NCBI RefSeq assembly: GCF_905397375.1
Contig: NZ_CAJPVG010000004.1
Location: 1 to 64,000 of the forward strand
Direction: 5' to 3'
Origin: Ralstonia mannitolilytica
GTDB taxonomy: Bacteria; Pseudomonadota; Gammaproteobacteria; Burkholderiales; Burkholderiaceae
Length of the DNA: 64,000 nt
In this document: positions 1 through 8,985 of the stretch, one piece after another
Numbering within the stretch: the first letter of the stretch is position 1
Layout: every line of letters begins with the position of its first letter
Program-made: the position numbers and the translations under genes
The notes under the pieces: model-generated
What the model saw: only the letters and a program-made list of their open reading frames with translations
What the model was told of the DNA's origin: nothing
Databases searched by the model: none

Positions 1-54
1 CGCGACACAAATCCAAGGGGAAGTCGCCATCTCGGGCGCGCCTTTCTTTTGCTT

Positions 55-82
55 ACTTTTCTTTGGCAAGACAAAGAAAAGT
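55..82. repeat. AT-rich perfect hairpin downstream of metG
   Basis: An 11-bp perfect inverted repeat (ACTTTTCTTTG, 6-nt loop, then its complement at 72-82) lies about 60 bases past the metG stop. The AT-rich arms differ sharply from the surrounding GC-rich sequence. It may act as a terminator for metG on the minus strand or be a dispersed intergenic repeat. I see no gene in positions 1-144. Confidence 0.5.
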
Positions 83-144
83 GAGTCGGTCCCGGCAGGG
101 AACGAAAGGGGAGTGGACCACCAAGGCCCATCCCGAAACACCCA

Positions 145-2214
145 TTACCGCACCCGCATCCCCGGCACCGCCCCAGAATGCGGCTCAAGAATATAAAGCC
201 CAGGCTGAGCCTTCTCATCAGCAGCCGAAGCCGCCAACACCATCCCTTCCGACATCCCGAACTTCATCTTGCGCGGTGCCAGGTTGGCGACCATCACGGT
301 CAGCTTGCCCACGAGATCTTCCGGCGCATACGCCGACTGGATGCCCGAAAACACATTCCGCGTCTGGCCTTCGCCCACATCCAGCGTCAGCTGCAGCAGC
401 TTGTTCGATCCTTCCACGCGCTGGCAGGCGACGATCTTGGCGACACGCAGGTCGATCTTGGCGAAGTCGTCGATGGTGATGGTCTCGGCGATCGGCTCGA
501 TGGCGGCAGCACCGTTGGTGGCAGCAGCCGGGGCATCGGGGGTCGCCTGCAGGGACTGACGATTTGCCTCCACCAGCGCATCCACCTGCTTTTTGTCCAC
601 GCGCGTCATCAGGTGCGAATACGGCTGGATCGGCTTGGCCGACGACAGCTGCGAGTCAATCGCGTGCCAGGTCAGCGGCTCGATGTTCAGGAACGCTTCG
701 ATGCGTGCGACCGTGGCCGGCAGGACCGGCTTGAGGTAGATCGCGAGCAGGCGGAACGCTTCCAGCGCAACGGAGCACGTGGCGTGCAGCTTCTCGCGGT
801 TCGCTTCGTCCTTGGCCAGATCCCACGGTTTTTCGGTGTCGACGAAGGCGTTGACGGCGTCGGCCAGTTCCATCACGGCACGCAGCGCCTTGCTGTACTC
901 GCGCTTTTCGTACAGATCGGCAATCTGCGGGGCGGCTTCGCGCAGTTGCACCATGAGCGGATGGCCCAGCGCGGCATCGCTCACGCGGCCCTCGAAGCGC
1001 TTGACGAGGAAGCCCGCCGAGCGGCTGGCGATGTTGACGAACTTGCCGACCAGGTCGCTGTTCACCCGGGCGATGAAATCGTCCAGGTTCAGGTCCAGGT
1101 CTTCCATCGTCGCGTTCAGCTTGGCGGCAAAGTAGTAGCGCAGCCATTCCGGATTCAGGCCGGTGTCGATGTAGCTCTGCGCGGTGATGAACGTGCCGCG
1201 CGACTTGCTCATCTTGGCACCGTCCACGGTCAGGAAGCCGTGCGCGAACACGTTGGTCGGCGTGCGGTGGCCCGAGAACTTGAGCATGGCCGGCCAGAAC
1301 AGCGTGTGGAAGTACAGGATGTCCTTGCCGATGAAGTGGTATTGCTCGGTGGTGGAGTGCTCGTTGATCCACGATTCGAAATCGAGGCCGAGCTTGCCGC
1401 ACAGGTTCTTGAAACTGGCGTAGTAGCCGACCGGTGCGTCCAGCCACACGTAGAAATACTTGCCCGGCGCGCCGGGAATCTCGAAGCCGAAGTACGGGGC
1501 ATCGCGCGAGATGTCCCAGTCCGACAGCTTGGCTTCGCCATCGTCGCCGAGCCACTCGCGCATCTTGTTGGTCGCTTCCGGCTGGGCCAGGTCGGCCACC
1601 CATTCGCGCAGGAACGTCTCGCAGCGCGGGTCGGAGAGCTTGAAGAAGTAATGTTCCGACGACTTGCGCACCGGCGTCGCGCCCGATACCACGGAATACG
1701 GGTTCTTCAGGTCGGTCGGCTGGTACGTCGCGCCGCAGACTTCACACGAATCACCGTATTGGTCCTTCGCGCCGCACTTGGGGCACTCGCCCTTGATGAA
1801 GCGATCCGGCAGGAACATCTCCTTGACGGGGTCGTAGAACTGCTCGACCTCGCGCACGTCGATCAGGCCGTTTTCCTTGAGCTGCAGGTAGATGCGTTCG
1901 GACAACGCCTTGTTCTCGTCCGAGTCGGTGCTGTAGTAGTTGTCGAACGAGATCAGGAAGTTGTCGAAATCGCGCTTGTGCTCCGCCCATACGCGCTCGA
2001 TCAGCTGGCGCGGGGTCAGGCCTTCCTTCTCGGCGCGCAGCATGACGGGCGTGCCGTGCGTGTCGTCCGCGCCCACGTAGTAGGTCTCATGGCCGCGCAT
2101 GCGCTGGAAGCGCACCCAGATGTCGGTCTGAATGTACTCGACGAGGTGGCCGATGTGGATCGGCCCGTTGGCATAGGGCAGGGCGGAAGTGACGAGGATG
2201 CGACGTTCGGACAT
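145..2214 (-). CDS. metG: Methionyl-tRNA synthetase
   Basis: Charges tRNA-Met with methionine in the cytoplasm. The 689-residue product has the class I HIGH motif at residues 20-23 and the KMSKS loop at about 334-338. A four-cysteine zinc knuckle (CPKCG...CEVCG) lies between them. The last ~110 residues form an EMAP/Trbp111-type tRNA-binding domain (DFAKIDLRVAKI, then FGMSEGMVLAAS). Length fits the dimeric long form of the enzyme. I chose the ATG at 2214 (MSERRILVTSALPYANG) because conservation begins there. An upstream in-frame ATG at 2274 would add 20 unconserved residues. Confidence 0.97.
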   Translation of the reverse strand: MSERRILVTSALPYANGPIHIGHLVEYIQTDIWVRFQRMRGHETYYVGADDTHGTPVMLRAEKEGLTPRQLIERVWAEHKRDFDNFLISFDNYYSTDSDENKALSERIYLQLKENGLIDVREVEQFYDPVKEMFLPDRFIKGECPKCGAKDQYGDSCEVCGATYQPTDLKNPYSVVSGATPVRKSSEHYFFKLSDPRCETFLREWVADLAQPEATNKMREWLGDDGEAKLSDWDISRDAPYFGFEIPGAPGKYFYVWLDAPVGYYASFKNLCGKLGLDFESWINEHSTTEQYHFIGKDILYFHTLFWPAMLKFSGHRTPTNVFAHGFLTVDGAKMSKSRGTFITAQSYIDTGLNPEWLRYYFAAKLNATMEDLDLNLDDFIARVNSDLVGKFVNIASRSAGFLVKRFEGRVSDAALGHPLMVQLREAAPQIADLYEKREYSKALRAVMELADAVNAFVDTEKPWDLAKDEANREKLHATCSVALEAFRLLAIYLKPVLPATVARIEAFLNIEPLTWHAIDSQLSSAKPIQPYSHLMTRVDKKQVDALVEANRQSLQATPDAPAAATNGAAAIEPIAETITIDDFAKIDLRVAKIVACQRVEGSNKLLQLTLDVGEGQTRNVFSGIQSAYAPEDLVGKLTVMVANLAPRKMKFGMSEGMVLAASAADEKAQPGLYILEPHSGAVPGMRVR

Positions 2215-2369
2215 GGGCAGGCCAGAAGAGTGCAGGCGGGCCGCAAACTGAGCGCGGCGCGCGGAGAAACGCATATTTTAGCGCGCCCGGGCCGCGCGAG
2301 CCCGCCACGGGTGAATACCGCCGATCTGCACGCCGGACCTGCGGCAGGACGCCGCATTCTGCGCAAGCC

Positions 2370-2397
2370 AAAAAAAAGCGCCGGTCTGAGCCGGCGC
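2370..2397 (-). terminator. Rho-independent terminator of the OmpA-like gene
   Basis: On the minus strand a GCGCCGG/CCGGCGC stem (2378-2397, 6-nt loop) is followed by a run of eight T residues (2370-2377 on the plus strand as A). It lies about 110 bases past the stop of the OmpA-family lipoprotein gene and before metG, so it separates the two minus-strand genes. Confidence 0.75.
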
Positions 2398-2504
2398 AGC
2401 TTTCCACAACGGAAAAGGAGGAGAAATCAGGTGCCGCCCGGGAGGTCAGCCACGCATCGCGAGCCAGCAACGTGTGGCAAGCGGCACCCGTTCTCTATGA
2501 CTGG

Positions 2505-3134
2505 TCACCCTTGGATTGGTTTCAAATAAATTTCGACGCGGCGGTTTTGTGCGCGGCCGGCCTCGGTGGCGTTGTCTGCAACGGGCTGCGTCTGGCCGCG
2601 GCCTTCCGCGTTCAGGCGGTTGCGGGCGACACCGCGGTCAGTCAGGTAGCTGGCCACGCTCTGGGCGCGCTTTTGCGACAGCGTCATGTTGTAGTTCGGG
2701 TTGCCCGTGCTGTCGGTGTGGCCGACCACGGTGGCAGCCAGTTCCGGATGCTGCGTGAGCGTCTGTGCCACGCTATCCAGCGCGCCGCGGAACGAGGGCT
2801 TGATCACCGCGCTGTCGGTATCGAACGACACCTGGCTCGGGATGTTCAGCTTGAGCGACCCGTCGGGCTGTTCGGAAATTTGCGTGCCCGTGCCAGCGGT
2901 GTCACCGGCCAGCTTCGATTTGATCGCACCCCAGTTGTAGCCCACGGCTGCACCGGTTGCCGCGCCCAGCGCACCGCCGATGGCCGCGCCACGGCCATTG
3001 CCGACCAGCGCACCGATGCCGGCACCCACGGCCGCGCCGACCCCCGTGCCCACGGCGGTCTGGTTCTGCTGCTCGGTGGCGCAGCCCGCTGCCAGCAAGG
3101 CGACGAGCGAAACGGAAATAAGCTTGGCTTTCAT
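2505..3134 (-). CDS. OmpA-family lipoprotein with glycine zipper
   Basis: Probable outer-membrane lipoprotein that binds peptidoglycan. The 209-residue product starts with a lipoprotein signal ending LLAAGC (lipidated Cys18). A glycine-zipper segment with repeated GxGxxxG spacing follows at about residues 30-70. The C-terminal OmpA/MotB domain (about 95-205) shows the hallmark GHTDSTG and the NRRVEI end. The start at 3134 is set by a TAGGAG ribosome site just upstream. The longer open frame to 3437 has no ribosome site or conserved sequence. It diverges from mrp; a 200-base intergenic region separates them. Confidence 0.9.
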   Translation of the reverse strand: MKAKLISVSLVALLAAGCATEQQNQTAVGTGVGAAVGAGIGALVGNGRGAAIGGALGAATGAAVGYNWGAIKSKLAGDTAGTGTQISEQPDGSLKLNIPSQVSFDTDSAVIKPSFRGALDSVAQTLTQHPELAATVVGHTDSTGNPNYNMTLSQKRAQSVASYLTDRGVARNRLNAEGRGQTQPVADNATEAGRAQNRRVEIYLKPIQG

Positions 3135-3336
3135 GATTTCTCCTACGAGGTAACGGGATCGGTTCTTGTTGAGTCTGCCGATAGCCGGCGTGCCGAAGGG
3201 TTTTGGGGGGAATCGGACGAATGTTGCGCCGGCAAAATACAATAGCAAACCAGCACGTAGAGTGGCGAGTGCATTGCAAAGTTCATGTGACGCCCCTGTT
3301 GGACCGTCCCCCATTCGCATTAGATTCGTGGAGCAA

Positions 3337-4428
3337 ATGTTGAGCGTAACCATCGAACTGATCACCGAAGCCTTGCGCGGCGTGGTCGATCCCAATACCC
3401 AGCGCGACCTGGTGTCGTCGAAATCGGTGCGCAACATCCGGGTCGATGGCGGCGAGGTGTCGCTCGACGTCGAACTCGGCTACCCGGCCAAGAGCCAGTT
3501 CGATGCGATCCGCAAGCTGGTGATCGGCGCGCTGCGCCAGGTGCAAGGTGTCGAGAATGTGAGCGTGCAGGTCTCGATGAAGATCGTCGCGCACGCGGTG
3601 CAGCGCGGTGTGAACCTGCTGCCGAACGTGAAGAACATCATCGCCGTGGCGTCGGGCAAGGGTGGCGTGGGCAAGTCGACCACCGCCGTGAACCTGGCGC
3701 TCGCACTGGCCGCTGAAGGCGCCAGCGTCGGCATTCTCGATGCCGACATCTATGGCCCGAGCCAGCCGATGATGCTCGGCATCCACGGCCAGCCGGAGTC
3801 GGCCGACGGCAAGACGATGGAGCCGATGGAGGGCCACGGCCTGCAGGCCAATTCGATCGGTTTCCTGATCGAGCAGGACAACCCGATGGTGTGGCGCGGC
3901 CCGATGGTGACCTCGGCGCTGGAGCAACTGCTCAAGCAGACGAACTGGCGCGACCTCGATTACCTCATCGTCGACATGCCGCCGGGCACGGGCGACATCC
4001 AGCTCACGCTGTCGCAGAAGGTGCCCGTGACGGGCGCGGTGATCGTCACCACGCCGCAGGACATCGCGCTGCTCGACGCCAAGAAGGGCCTGAAGATGTT
4101 CGAGAAGGTGGGGATTCCCATCATTGGCGTGGTCGAGAACATGGCGGTCTACTGCTGCCCGAACTGCGGCCACACCGAACACATTTTCGGTGCCGGCGGC
4201 GGCGAGAAGATGTGCGCGCAGTACGGCGTGCCGTTCCTGGGCAGCCTGCCGTTGAATCTCTCCATCCGCGAGCAGGCCGATTCGGGCCGGCCCACCGTGG
4301 TGGCCGACCCGGACGGCGCGATCGCCGGCGTGTACAAGCAGATCGCGCGTCGCGTCGCCATTGCCGTGGCCGAGAAGGCGAAAGACATGACGAGCAAGTT
4401 CCCGTCGATCGTCGTGCAGAACACATAA
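3337..4428 (+). CDS. apbC: Iron-sulfur cluster carrier ATPase Mrp/ApbC
   Basis: P-loop NTPase of the Mrp/NBP35 family that carries and delivers [4Fe-4S] clusters in the cytoplasm. The 363-residue protein has an N-terminal MIP18/DUF59-like domain (about 1-90). A deviant Walker A (SGKGGVGKSTT, about 105-115) and DADIYGPSQP follow. The CCPNCG metal-binding motif lies near residue 272. The start at 3337 (MLSVTIELITEALRGV) fits the family. The stop is only 3 bases before the DUF3305 gene, so mrp is probably co-transcribed with the formate dehydrogenase accessory genes, which need many FeS clusters. Confidence 0.95.
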   Translation: MLSVTIELITEALRGVVDPNTQRDLVSSKSVRNIRVDGGEVSLDVELGYPAKSQFDAIRKLVIGALRQVQGVENVSVQVSMKIVAHAVQRGVNLLPNVKNIIAVASGKGGVGKSTTAVNLALALAAEGASVGILDADIYGPSQPMMLGIHGQPESADGKTMEPMEGHGLQANSIGFLIEQDNPMVWRGPMVTSALEQLLKQTNWRDLDYLIVDMPPGTGDIQLTLSQKVPVTGAVIVTTPQDIALLDAKKGLKMFEKVGIPIIGVVENMAVYCCPNCGHTEHIFGAGGGEKMCAQYGVPFLGSLPLNLSIREQADSGRPTVVADPDGAIAGVYKQIARRVAIAVAEKAKDMTSKFPSIVVQNT

Positions 4429-4431
4429 GCC

Positions 4432-4947
4432 ATGGAACCGCGCGAGCCCTCGACCGAGCGCCCCTCCGTGCGGGTCGCGGTGGTGCTGTGCCGCCGTCCT
4501 ACGGCCAACCGCTGGCAGCCGTTCCAGTGGCGGCTCGAGGCCGTGGTGCCGGATCTTGGCGAATACGGCACCGAGCCGCGCTGCCTTGATCGCACCGAGA
4601 CCGAAGAGCGCTGGCTGACCCCTGGCTTTACCGTCACGCTGTTCCGCGACGAGGCCGAGGGCTACTACCTGAACGTGACGTCGGCCGCTCCATGCTGGTT
4701 TGTGCTGTGGCGCCTTGGCGAAGCCGGGACGGCCGATGAAGGACGTGCGGTTCCGCATACCGTCTGCCTCAGCTACAACGAGGCGGGCCGCTGGCTCGAC
4801 GGCGGCGAGACGGTCGAGAACGCGCCGCTCGATGCCGCTGCGCTCGCGTGGCTGGAGGCTTACGTGGCCGAGAACTACCGGCCCGAGCCGAAAAAACGGC
4901 GCCGGCCGGAATCGTTCCTGCGGCCGGAAGATCGCGCCAAGTATTGA
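4432..4947 (+). CDS. DUF3305 protein of formate dehydrogenase locus
   Basis: A 171-residue cytoplasmic protein with no signal peptide. It is recognisable as DUF3305 by its N-terminal VAVVLCRRPTANRWQPFQW, the aromatic-rich middle and the basic C-terminus PEPKKRRRPESFLRPEDRAKY. The family occurs almost only next to formate dehydrogenase genes together with DUF3306. Its biochemical role is unknown to me; assembly or maturation is inferred from context. It starts 3 bases after mrp and is followed 15 bases later by DUF3306. Confidence 0.85.
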   Translation: MEPREPSTERPSVRVAVVLCRRPTANRWQPFQWRLEAVVPDLGEYGTEPRCLDRTETEERWLTPGFTVTLFRDEAEGYYLNVTSAAPCWFVLWRLGEAGTADEGRAVPHTVCLSYNEAGRWLDGGETVENAPLDAAALAWLEAYVAENYRPEPKKRRRPESFLRPEDRAKY

Positions 4948-4962
4948 TCGAGCGACATTGCC

Positions 4963-5523
4963 GTGAGCGACGAATCCTTCCTTTCACGCTGGTCGCGTCG
5001 CAAGGCCGCGCAGCGCCGTGGCACGCCCGAACCAGAGGCACCACCGCGTGCCGAGGTCGTGCGTCCACCGCAGCCAGAGTCGGCGCCTGCGCCTGCTGAA
5101 CCGGCACCCGACGCACCGCCGCCGCTCACGCTGGAAGACGCGGCCAAGCTCACGCCCGCCGACGACTTTGCCCCATTCGTCGCGCGCGGCGTCGACGAGG
5201 TCGTCAAGCGTGCCGCCCTGAAGAAGCTCTTCGCCGATCCGCATTTCAACGTGATGGACGGGCTCGATACGTATATCGACGACTACTCCCAGCCCGACCC
5301 GATTCCGCCCGACATGCTGCGTGAACTGCGCCACACCGTAGAGCTGCGGCTGTTCGATCCGCTGGACGAGGAGGTTCCGCCGCCGGTGGCCGCGGAACCG
5401 GTATCCCAGGCAACGCCAGCCGTGACGGAGGAAACGCGCGCACAATCGCCCGCGCCGCCGGCGCAGGACGGCTCCGCCCAGGCAACCCCGCATGGCGAGG
5501 CCAGGCCGCCGTCCGTAGAATAA
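4963..5523 (+). CDS. DUF3306 protein of formate dehydrogenase locus
   Basis: A 186-residue protein beginning FLSRWSRRKAAQRRG, the DUF3306 signature. A proline/alanine-rich linker follows, then a conserved core (about 50-130: LTPADDFAPFVARGVDEVVKRAALKKLF and the DGLDTYIDDYS motif). The tail is low-complexity. The start is GTG at 4963. It always travels with DUF3305 and formate dehydrogenase in this group, so a role in enzyme maturation or electron transfer assembly is inferred. No catalytic motif is visible. Confidence 0.82.
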   Translation: MSDESFLSRWSRRKAAQRRGTPEPEAPPRAEVVRPPQPESAPAPAEPAPDAPPPLTLEDAAKLTPADDFAPFVARGVDEVVKRAALKKLFADPHFNVMDGLDTYIDDYSQPDPIPPDMLRELRHTVELRLFDPLDEEVPPPVAAEPVSQATPAVTEETRAQSPAPPAQDGSAQATPHGEARPPSVE

Positions 5524-5604
5524 GAAAGCGGTCCGCGCGGCAGCCACCGCCCGGCCATGTCCCCACAGCCCGCGCGACAGACGCGGGCGTTCACGCACAC
5601 ATCC

Positions 5605-7764
5605 ATGCCTACGCTGGTCTGCAGTTGCAATCACACCATGCCGCTCGATGCCGGGGCGGTGAGCGACGCCCTGCGCGCCGCCGACACGCCCATCGATGCG
5701 CCTGGCCAGACACACCACCTGCTGTGCCGCCGCGAAATCGGCGCTTTCACGCAGGCGCTCGGCGGCGCGGAGGACGTGATCGTCGCGTGCACGCAAGAGC
5801 AGGCGCTGTTTGCTGAAGTGGCCGCGCAGCAGGAAGGCGTGGTCGCGCCGATCCGCTTCGTCAATGTGCGGGAGACGGGCGGCTGGTCGGCGGGCGCCAG
5901 GCGGGACCGGCGCGGCTTTCACGCAAAGACGGCCGCACTGCTGGCCGTGGCGGGTCTGCCCGCCCCGGACCCGGTGCCGGTGGTGGATTACCGCTCCGAT
6001 GGCAACCTGCTGATTGTCGGTCCGGCCGAGCGCGTGATGCCGTGGGCCGAACGCCTGGCCGATCAGCTGAGCCTGACGGTGCTGGCCACAGGCCGAGATC
6101 GCACCCTCGGGCCGCTGTCGGTGCCGATGGAACGCCGCTGGCCCGTCCACGCTGGCGAACTAGTGGCGGTCAAGGGCTGGCTGGGCGCGTTCGATGTGCA
6201 ATGGCGCAGCCGCAATCCGATCGACCTCGACCGCTGCACGCGCTGCAACGCCTGCATCGATGCCTGCCCCGAAGACGCCATCGACGCGCTCTACCAGATC
6301 GACCTGGACCGCTGCCGCGATCACCGCGCCTGCGTGAATGCGTGCGGTGACGCAATGGCCATCGACTTTGGCCGTGCGCAGGCGCCGCAAACGCTATCCG
6401 GCCAGTTCGACCTTGTCTTCGATCTGAACGACGCACCCGCCTTCACGCAGCACCAGCCGCCGCAAGGCTATTTCCATGCCGGTGCGGACGCCGGGAAGCA
6501 GTTGAGCGCCTCGTTGGCGCTGCTGCAGATGGTGGGTGAATTCGAGAAACCGAAGTTCTTCCAGTACAAGGAATCCATCTGCGCGCACGGACGCAACGGG
6601 CAGGTGGGCTGCGATGCGTGTGTGCAGGTGTGTTCAGCGTCGGCCATCTCGTCGAAGTGGAAGGACGGGCGTGGCAGCGTGCAGGTCACGCCCAACCTGT
6701 GCGTGGGCTGCGGCGCCTGTACGACGGCGTGCCCGACCGGCGCGATGACCTATGCCTACCCGAGCGCGCCGTATCAGGGGCGCAAGCTCAAGACGCTGCT
6801 GAATGCGTATGCATCGGCAGGTGGGCGTGATGCCGTGGTTCTGCTCCACAACGGCGAGCGCGGCCGCGCCCTCGTCCAACACGTCGGGCGCGCCGCGCGC
6901 ATCGGCAAGGCGCAGGGCCTGCCGGTGAACGTGCTGCCGGTCGAAGTCTTCCATGCGGCGTCGACCGGGCTCGAGCTGTGGTTCACGGCCCTGGCCTACG
7001 GCGCCGCACGCGTCGTCATCCTGCTCACCGAGGACGACGCGCCGCAGTACCGGGCGATGCTGGCCGAACAGGTGGCCGTGGCGCAAGCCGTGCTGCAGGG
7101 GCTGGGCGAGCCGGCCGATGGGTCGCCCGTCGTGCTGATCGACGTGACCGATGCCGCCGCGCTCGACGCGCGCCTGAACGCCGCCGACGTGTCGGGCCCG
7201 CTGCGAGGTTTCCGCCGCGACATGCCGGCCGCCACCTTCGCCGTGGCCGCCGCCAAGCGGGAGACGCTCGACTTCGCGCTGGACCACCTCGCACGTCACG
7301 CCAAGGCTACCGAGGCAATCATCCCGCTGCCCGCCGGAGCGCCGTTTGGCGCCGTCACCGTCGACCGGGAAAGCTGCACGCTGTGCATGGCGTGCGTGGG
7401 CGCATGCCCATCGCAGGCGTTGCGCGATACCGCCGAGCGCCCGGTGCTCGCCATGATCGAGCGCAACTGCGTTCAGTGCGGCCTGTGCGAGACCACCTGC
7501 CCCGAAGAAGCCATCGCCCTGGTGCCGCGCCTGAACCTGACCGCGCAGGCCCGCCAAGCCGTCACGCTGAACGAGACGCAGCCGTTCCACTGCATCCGCT
7601 GCAGCAAGCCGTTCGGCACCGCGCAGATGGTGGCGACCATGCTGGCCAAGCTCGGCGCGCATCCCGCCTTTTCGGGCGCGGCTGCCGAACGCCTCAAGAT
7701 GTGCGGCGACTGCCGCGTGATCGACATGATGGAGCGCGGCGAACGCCCGGGCGCCACGCATTGA
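5605..7764 (+). CDS. Multi-cluster 4Fe-4S polyferredoxin
   Basis: A 719-residue cytoplasmic protein with at least five ferredoxin-type cysteine clusters: CTRCNACIDACP, a CVNAC variant, CVGCGACTTACP, CTLCMACVGACP and CVQCGLCETTCP. Further cysteine groups are CAHGRNGQVGC and CIRC/CGDC near the end. It would hold several [4Fe-4S] clusters and move electrons or assist formate dehydrogenase assembly. The ATG at 5605 places the conserved CSCNHTMPLD near the N-terminus. An in-frame ATG at 5557 would add 16 residues, and neither has a clear ribosome site. The TorD-type chaperone gene follows after 19 bases. Confidence 0.85.
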   Translation: MPTLVCSCNHTMPLDAGAVSDALRAADTPIDAPGQTHHLLCRREIGAFTQALGGAEDVIVACTQEQALFAEVAAQQEGVVAPIRFVNVRETGGWSAGARRDRRGFHAKTAALLAVAGLPAPDPVPVVDYRSDGNLLIVGPAERVMPWAERLADQLSLTVLATGRDRTLGPLSVPMERRWPVHAGELVAVKGWLGAFDVQWRSRNPIDLDRCTRCNACIDACPEDAIDALYQIDLDRCRDHRACVNACGDAMAIDFGRAQAPQTLSGQFDLVFDLNDAPAFTQHQPPQGYFHAGADAGKQLSASLALLQMVGEFEKPKFFQYKESICAHGRNGQVGCDACVQVCSASAISSKWKDGRGSVQVTPNLCVGCGACTTACPTGAMTYAYPSAPYQGRKLKTLLNAYASAGGRDAVVLLHNGERGRALVQHVGRAARIGKAQGLPVNVLPVEVFHAASTGLELWFTALAYGAARVVILLTEDDAPQYRAMLAEQVAVAQAVLQGLGEPADGSPVVLIDVTDAAALDARLNAADVSGPLRGFRRDMPAATFAVAAAKRETLDFALDHLARHAKATEAIIPLPAGAPFGAVTVDRESCTLCMACVGACPSQALRDTAERPVLAMIERNCVQCGLCETTCPEEAIALVPRLNLTAQARQAVTLNETQPFHCIRCSKPFGTAQMVATMLAKLGAHPAFSGAAAERLKMCGDCRVIDMMERGERPGATH

Positions 7765-7783
7765 AGACTCCGTTCCCGATTCC

Positions 7784-8455
7784 ATGACCGACGCCCAGCC
7801 CCTGCAATTCCAGCTCGCCGCCACGCCCCCCGACAGCGCCGAGGACCTGGCCCGTGCCGACCTGTACGGCTTGCTCGCGACGCTGTTCTTTCGCGCGCCC
7901 GATGCCGATTTGCTGCAGCGCATCGCCGCCGCGCCGCTGGACCCGGTGGACGACGGCAGCGCCGATCCGGCCGATGCCGAAGCCGCCGCCGGCAGCGCCC
8001 TGAGCCAGGCCTGGCGCCGCCTTGTCACGCGTGCCGGCAAGACTGGCGCCGCGCAGGCGGACGACGAGTACACCGACCTCTTCATCGGCGTCGGCAAGCC
8101 CGAAGTCTTTCTGTACGGCTCGTACTACCAGGCCGGCTTTCTCAACGAAAAGCCGCTCGTGGTGCTGCGCGACGACCTGCGCCGCTATGGCCTGGAGCGC
8201 GCCGAGGGCATCACCGAGACCGAAGACCACATTGCCACGCTGTGCGAGGTCATGCGTTACCTGATCGCGGGGGACGATGCGAAGCTCGGCCGCATTGAAG
8301 AGCAGCGCGCCTTCTTCCAGCGTCATCTAGCACCGTGGGTGGACACCGCGTGCGATGCTGTGTTGCAGCATCCGCGTGCGGGGTTTTATGCCGATGTCGC
8401 AGGTTTGGCGAAAGCGTTTTTTGATGTGGAACGGCTCGCGCTCGAACTCGCGTGA
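7784..8455 (+). CDS. TorD/DmsD-family molecular chaperone
   Basis: A 223-residue all-helical cytoplasmic protein of the TorD family, which binds molybdoenzyme precursors and their Tat signals before export. Visible family features are the N-terminal DLYGLLATLFFRAPDADLL helix, the central EYTDLFIGVGKPEVFLYGSYY segment and the acidic EDH patch. Its natural client is the Tat-dependent FdhA encoded 530 bases downstream. It is the last gene before an intergenic region of 235 bases that probably carries the promoter for the structural genes. Confidence 0.85.
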   Translation: MTDAQPLQFQLAATPPDSAEDLARADLYGLLATLFFRAPDADLLQRIAAAPLDPVDDGSADPADAEAAAGSALSQAWRRLVTRAGKTGAAQADDEYTDLFIGVGKPEVFLYGSYYQAGFLNEKPLVVLRDDLRRYGLERAEGITETEDHIATLCEVMRYLIAGDDAKLGRIEEQRAFFQRHLAPWVDTACDAVLQHPRAGFYADVAGLAKAFFDVERLALELA

Positions 8456-8538
8456 CCGTGGTCCGCATCGTTGCCTAGAAAATAAGCACAACACGAAGAC
8501 TTGCGCCCTGTGAGCATCCCGGCGGGGTGGGACAACGC

Positions 8539-8565
8539 TTGCCGATTGAAAAAATTCATCGGCAA
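8539..8565. promoter_or_regulatory. Inverted repeat upstream of formate dehydrogenase structural genes
   Basis: A perfect 8-bp dyad (TTGCCGAT at 8539-8546, ATCGGCAA at 8558-8565) with an AT-rich 11-base spacer lies 126 bases before the small Tat gene. The spacing and symmetry suit a dimeric transcription factor site, and the location suggests control of the fdh structural operon. It could also be a hairpin ending the TorD-type transcript. The rest of 8456-8690 shows no gene. Confidence 0.45.
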
Positions 8566-8690
8566 ATCGTCAGGAAAATCCCGAGTTGAGCGGTACTGAG
8601 CATGGTTTTCTGGTGCCGTTACTTCTAGAATGTGTCGGATATTTCCTATTACATTCGGTCATCGGTCCGGCAAAGCCGGGGAGCTTCGAC

Positions 8691-8927
8691 ATGCCAACCG
8701 TCCCTCACGCCCATGCTCAAGCGGATTCCCTTGATTCCGCACCTACGCGCCGCCGCTTCCTGATGGGCGCCGCCGTGGCGGCCGCCGGCACGGCCGCCAC
8801 GGCAGGTCACCTGGCCCAGCAGGCCAGCGCCGGCTCCGCGCAGCCGGCCCAGCCCGCCGACGATGGCACCACGGGCTACCGTCTGACCGAACACATCCGC
8901 AAGTACTACAAGACGACCTGGATCTGA
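8691..8927 (+). CDS. Small twin-arginine protein of formate dehydrogenase locus
   Basis: A 78-residue protein with a Tat signal (TRRRFLMGAAVAAAG) and a short tail ending TEHIRKYYKTTWI. This is the 'formate dehydrogenase region TAT target' type found just upstream of FdhA genes. It is probably exported folded or with a partner; no cofactor motif is seen. The ATG at 8691 gives a normal Tat n-region. The frame is open upstream to 8586, but that part looks non-coding. FdhA begins 58 bases later. Confidence 0.8.
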   Translation: MPTVPHAHAQADSLDSAPTRRRFLMGAAVAAAGTAATAGHLAQQASAGSAQPAQPADDGTTGYRLTEHIRKYYKTTWI

Positions 8928-8985
8928 CGCGCCGCGTTCGCGCGCCCGTTTCCATTTCGCAGACCCCACATCTTCAGGTGACCCC

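Noticed and set aside
178..2529. 783-codon open frame opposite metG
   Set aside because: Antisense shadow caused by high GC; arginine/glutamine/valine-rich translation with no domain, no ribosome site, and it covers the whole of metG.
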